Positions 6,368-9,385 of a stretch of 9,385 bases of DNA are shown one piece after another. Source of the stretch: Streptomycetaceae bacterium (GTDB lineage Bacteria > Actinomycetota > Actinomycetes > Nanopelagicales > Nanopelagicaceae). The stretch spans positions 1-9,385 of the forward strand of contig JAIYCF010000138.1 in the NCBI GenBank assembly GCA_027488165.1. The letters are read 5' to 3'. The notes beneath the pieces are model-generated. The model saw only the letters and a list, made by a program, of their open reading frames with translations. It was not told where the DNA came from and ran no database searches. The stretch's first letter is position 1, and each line of letters starts with the position of its first letter. Both the position numbers and the translations under genes were made by a program.

Positions 6368-7492
6368 ATGTTGAAAAAGAAATTTGCCGGTGCACTTGTT
6401 GCATCATTGGCGCTTTCACTGGTTGGAGCTGTAGCTCCAACAGCAAACGCTTCGCTTAAACCTGCAAATATTGCAAATGCGGGAGATGCTTGCGTGAAGG
6501 CCGGCCGTGAAGCAAAAGGTCGTGGCGTAAACGGAACAAACTTAACTTGCACAAAAATTACAACTGGAACACTCGCTGGTGGACTCCACTGGTGGTACTC
6601 AGATCTAAAGCCACTCAAGACAATTGATTGGACAATTCCTGGCAACCCAGGCGGATATTCATTAACTGCAGACGTTGTTTCAAAGGCCCTAAAGACTGAA
6701 GGTCTAATGACAGATGCACATTCAATGGTCTACAAGGCGGGTGCCGGTGGAACTGTTGGACTTGCAGCTTTCCAAGAAATCAAGGGGAAACCCAACGCTG
6801 CTCTGATCACTGGTATCGCCATGGTCGGTGGAATGGCAACAACAAAATCTAAGCTAAACCTAATGGATTCATTCCCAGTAGCGAAGATTATGCGCGAATA
6901 CAACGCAATCGTTGTTCCAACTTCTTCAAAGTACAGATCTTTGAACGATCTTCTTGATGACATCAGCGCAAACGGAAAGAACGTTGCTGTCGTCGGTGGA
7001 AATGCTGGCGGAGTTGACCATCAGATCATGGGTCTTCTTGCAAAAGAGAAGAACATTCCTATCTCTAAGCTCAACTATGTAGTTCTTTCAGGCGGAACAT
7101 CAGTAGCAGCACAGTTGCTAGCTGGTGGAGTAGCTGCAGGAATCTCAGGATCAACAGAATTCAAGCCATTCGTTGAATCTGGAAAGTTGCGCGTACTTGG
7201 CGTCTCTTCACAGAAGCGCCTAAAGGGCTTCAAAGGTAAGACATTCATCGAGCAGGGCGTAAACCTCTACTACGGTAACTGGCGTGGAATTATGGTTCCA
7301 CCTGATCTAACTGCAGCAGAGAAGCTCAACTGGCTCAAGGTCATGGATGCTCTGCACGGAACTCCAACTTGGAAGTCCACACTTAAGGCCAATGACTGGG
7401 ATGACGAATTTGCTGCAGGAGATGCTTACACAGCGTTCCTCAACAAAGAAATCCCTGTTGTTAACGGCGTTATCAAAGATATCGGGCTCTAA
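6368..7492 (+). CDS. tctC: Exported TctC-type solute-binding protein of a tripartite tricarboxylate transporter
   Basis: This 374-residue protein is the extracytoplasmic receptor that would capture a carboxylate or similar small solute and pass it to TctAB. Residues 1-28 are a Sec signal peptide: KKK, a hydrophobic core, and a likely signal peptidase I cut after TANA. No lipobox cysteine is present. A segment of about 45 residues with C42 and C61 and a WW pair (75-76) precedes the TctC/Bug domain. The domain shows IPGNPGG (90-96), GAGGTVG (125-131), VVLSGGTSVAAQLLAGGVAAG (near 238-258), SGKLRVLGVSS (271-281) and IMVPPDL (308-314). The ligand cannot be read from the sequence. The family is certain; the gene symbol denotes family, not proven tricarboxylate specificity. 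Confidence 0.93.
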   Translation: MLKKKFAGALVASLALSLVGAVAPTANASLKPANIANAGDACVKAGREAKGRGVNGTNLTCTKITTGTLAGGLHWWYSDLKPLKTIDWTIPGNPGGYSLTADVVSKALKTEGLMTDAHSMVYKAGAGGTVGLAAFQEIKGKPNAALITGIAMVGGMATTKSKLNLMDSFPVAKIMREYNAIVVPTSSKYRSLNDLLDDISANGKNVAVVGGNAGGVDHQIMGLLAKEKNIPISKLNYVVLSGGTSVAAQLLAGGVAAGISGSTEFKPFVESGKLRVLGVSSQKRLKGFKGKTFIEQGVNLYYGNWRGIMVPPDLTAAEKLNWLKVMDALHGTPTWKSTLKANDWDDEFAAGDAYTAFLNKEIPVVNGVIKDIGL

Positions 7493-7499
7493 TCTCTAA

Positions 7500-8006
7500 A
7501 TGAAAAGAGTCGGCCAGGCAGGAAGGGGGGAGCTCGTATTCGCGGGCTCCCTTCTCCTGCTTGGTTTTTTTGTTCTCTACGATATTTTTAAGATGGAAGT
7601 ACCAGAAGGTACCGCTGTCGTTAGTCCTAGAGCGTTTCCATATTTTGTAGGAGTATTTTTAATTGTTGTTTCCGCTAGCTTGATCTTCACAATTCTTCGC
7701 GGAAATCTTGCTGTTCCAGAAGGTACTGAACCCGGCGATCAATTCGTTCCTGCAGATTTCAAAACTATGTCACTGGTAGTTGCAGGTATTGCAGGTCACG
7801 TTATTTTGCTTGAAAAACTTGGCTACGTTGTTGCCGCAGCCTTCTCCTTCTATCTGGTTGCTTACGCATTTGGTGCGCGCCGTATCGTTAAAGATCTCGG
7901 AATCGCCATCGCATTCGCTCTAATTTCTTATATTGCATTTACTAAAGGTTTGAATATTCGCTTACCTCAAGGAGTATTCGAAGATCTCTTTGGGTCAGGG
8001 GCCTAA
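7500..8006 (+). CDS. tctB: TctB-type small membrane subunit of a tripartite tricarboxylate transporter
   Basis: TctB is the poorly conserved small integral membrane subunit that works with TctA in ion-driven solute uptake. The 168-residue protein has a basic N terminus and hydrophobic segments near residues 12-30, 45-67, 88-104, 108-125 and 131-148. The last three are close together, so four or five membrane spans are possible. SPRAFPYFVG (42-51) and LNIRLPQGVF (151-160) match conserved TctB spots after the first loop and at the C terminus. The gene starts seven bases after tctC with no good Shine-Dalgarno, so translation may depend on coupling. A strong hairpin falls in codons 9-19. Family assignment rests on these motifs and on its position between tctC and tctA. 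Confidence 0.88.
   Translation: MKRVGQAGRGELVFAGSLLLLGFFVLYDIFKMEVPEGTAVVSPRAFPYFVGVFLIVVSASLIFTILRGNLAVPEGTEPGDQFVPADFKTMSLVVAGIAGHVILLEKLGYVVAAAFSFYLVAYAFGARRIVKDLGIAIAFALISYIAFTKGLNIRLPQGVFEDLFGSGA
7524..7555 (+). repeat. GC-rich hairpin in the first codons of tctB
   Basis: GGGAGCTCG at 7528-7536 pairs with CGGGCTCCC at 7543-7551 (nine pairs, one of them G-U) around the loop TATTCG. Outer pairs extend the stem to 7524 and 7555 with two more G-U pairs, giving about 13 pairs. A run of seven T lies at 7565-7571, nine bases beyond the stem, too far for a classical terminator. The hairpin sits just inside tctB, about 30 bases after the tctC stop. It may stabilise the tctC message or reduce expression of tctBA relative to tctC; that role is inference. 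Confidence 0.6.
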
Positions 8007-8009
8007 TTT

Positions 8010-9385
8010 ATGAACAGCCTAAATTTGCTCCTTGATGGTTTTGCGACAGCTTTCACTGCAACTAATTTGATGTACGGCCTAGCCGGAACTTTTCTCGGAA
8101 CCCTCGTAGGAGTTCTTCCAGGCATCGGGCCTGCGCTAGCAATTGCCCTTCTTCTACCAATAACAATGTCTGTAGAACCAGCATCTGCGCTCATTATGTT
8201 TGCATCAATTTATTACGGTGCGATGTATGGCGGATCTACAACTTCTATTCTTCTAAATACCCCTGGCGAAAGCGGATCTGTAATCACAGCGCTTGAGGGA
8301 AATAAAATGGCTAAGGCCGGTCGCGCCGGCGCAGCTCTTGCTACCGCCGCAATCGGATCTTTCGTAGCCGGAACAATTGCAACTCTCTTGCTCGCCTTTG
8401 GCGCACCTGTACTCGCAGATGTTGCGGTCAAGATTCAGCCTGCTGGTTATCTCTCGCTAATGATTCTGGCATTTGCAACCGTCGGAACCCTTTTAGGACA
8501 ATCTTTAATTCGCGGCTTAATGTCACTTGCAGTTGGGCTAGTAATCGGCCTAGTTGGTGCAGATCTACAGTCGGGCGCACTTCGCTTAACTTTTGGCAAC
8601 GTCAATGCAATCGATGGAATTGAAACAGTCACCGTAATTGTGGCGATCTTCGCTCTGGGTGAAGTTCTCTATCTAGCAAGCAGATTTAAAGTTAATGAAT
8701 GGGCAGTGATTCCGGTTAACGATAAAACTTGGATGTCTAAGAGCGACCTTAAGCGCTCATGGCGACCTTGGTTACGCGGAACAGCGATCGGATTCCCGCT
8801 AGGAGTTATTCCTGCTGGAGGTTCGGAAGTACCAACATTTTTAAGTTATGCGACTGAAAAGAAACTTTCAAAGCATAAAGACGAGTTTGGCCACGGTGCG
8901 ATTGAAGGCGTAGCTGGTCCAGAAGCGGCAAACAATGCAAACGCTGCGGGCGCACTAGTTCCACTTCTTGCTCTTGGATTACCTACCTCGGCTACTGCAG
9001 CAATTGTGCTTGTGGCATTTCAGCTCTACAACATTCAGCCAGGCCCGATGCTATTTGCAACAGAGCCAATAATTGTTTGGGGATTGATCGCAAGTTTATT
9101 TATTGGCAACGCCCTCTTGTTGCTACTCAATCTTCCGCTGATTAAATTCTGGGTAAAACTTCTCAAAATTCCAAGGCCATATCTTTACGGTGGCATCACC
9201 ACTTTGGCGCTTTTTGGGGCATACGCTCTAAATGCATCCACATTCGATTTACAAATAGCCTTGGCGGTTGGCGCGCTTGGATACTTCTTTAGAAGATTTG
9301 GAATTCCAACTACTCCATTGATTATCGGACTCATTATGGGTCCACTTGCCGAGACTAAATTTAAACTCGCCTTACAGATAAGTAA
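8010..9385 (+). CDS. tctA: TctA-type large membrane subunit of a tripartite tricarboxylate transporter (3' end outside window)
   Basis: TctA is the large, many-spanning translocation subunit of the TTT family. The frame is open from the ATG at 8010 to the window edge: 458 codons plus two bases, with roughly 40 residues missing compared with the usual ~500. AGGGG at 7997-8001 lies eight bases upstream, and tctB ends three bases before. Conserved blocks are GVLPGIGPALAIALLLP (34-50), IYYGAMYGGSTTSILLNTPG (67-86), the second-half counterpart GVIPAGGSEVPTF (265-277), GVAGPEAANNANAAGALVPL (300-319) with LGLPTSATAA (322-331), and QPGPMLF (343-349). The paired PG-rich loops reflect the internal duplication of the family. 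No frameshift or missing block is seen. Confidence 0.95.
   Translation, partial: MNSLNLLLDGFATAFTATNLMYGLAGTFLGTLVGVLPGIGPALAIALLLPITMSVEPASALIMFASIYYGAMYGGSTTSILLNTPGESGSVITALEGNKMAKAGRAGAALATAAIGSFVAGTIATLLLAFGAPVLADVAVKIQPAGYLSLMILAFATVGTLLGQSLIRGLMSLAVGLVIGLVGADLQSGALRLTFGNVNAIDGIETVTVIVAIFALGEVLYLASRFKVNEWAVIPVNDKTWMSKSDLKRSWRPWLRGTAIGFPLGVIPAGGSEVPTFLSYATEKKLSKHKDEFGHGAIEGVAGPEAANNANAAGALVPLLALGLPTSATAAIVLVAFQLYNIQPGPMLFATEPIIVWGLIASLFIGNALLLLLNLPLIKFWVKLLKIPRPYLYGGITTLALFGAYALNASTFDLQIALAVGALGYFFRRFGIPTTPLIIGLIMGPLAETKFKLALQIS

Noticed and set aside
7565..7571. Intrinsic terminator formed by the tctB hairpin and the seven-T run
   Set aside because: The T-run starts nine bases after the stem and lies inside a coding sequence that encodes a normal first membrane segment, so a full terminator is not supported; partial effects are discussed as a finding.
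1..9385. CRISPR arrays, tRNA or rRNA genes, insertion sequences, phage genes
   Set aside because: I saw no regularly spaced repeats, no tRNA-like sequence, no transposase or integrase motif, and almost no free non-coding space to hold them.

Overview
The window carries the end of a ribosomal-protein super-operon (spc operon) and a three-gene secondary transporter locus, all on the + strand. It looks like a low-to-medium GC actinobacterium with a compact genome. The supporting signs are the zinc-binding short S14 (rpsZ type), L5/S8/L6/S5 sequences of actinobacterial style, a SecY starting ML-AF, a base composition that looks close to even by eye, and very tight gene spacing. The freshwater Nanopelagicales (acI, for example Planktophila-like) fit well. 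That placement is inference from general features, not from a search.

Positions 1-6227 hold the C-terminal codons of rplX, then rplE, rpsZ, rpsH, rplF, rplR, rpsE, rpmD, rplO, secY, adk and map, in the classical spc order. Five junctions (rplX/rplE, rplF/rplR, rplR/rpsE, rpsE/rpmD, secY/adk) are one-base TAATG overlaps. Only two spacers exceed 20 bases: about 55 nt before rpsH and 52 nt before secY. Together the genes make 50S and 30S ribosomal proteins, the protein-export channel, adenylate kinase and the enzyme that removes initiator methionine from new proteins.

Positions 6228-6367 form the only substantial non-coding gap (140 nt). It ends the spc transcript region and presumably carries the promoter of the next operon. 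It holds a small inverted repeat, a one-helical-turn direct repeat (TCAAAA) and a strong Shine-Dalgarno sequence, but no convincing terminator or consensus promoter.

Positions 6368-9385 hold a tripartite tricarboxylate transporter (TTT family) in the order tctC (exported binding protein), tctB (small membrane subunit), tctA (large membrane subunit, running off the window with its frame open). The binding protein has a Sec signal peptide without a lipobox and a small two-cysteine segment ahead of the TctC domain. A strong GC-rich hairpin lies in the first codons of tctB. In many actinobacteria map is followed by infA-rpmJ-rpsM-rpsK-rpoA; here the transporter takes that place.

Most of the window is ordinary housekeeping DNA. 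I did not find evidence for a novel defence, mobile or RNA system. The points most worth a second look are the binding protein's N-terminal module with its missing lipid anchor, the hairpin at the tctC/tctB boundary, the break in super-operon order after map, and the shortened four-cysteine LID of adenylate kinase.
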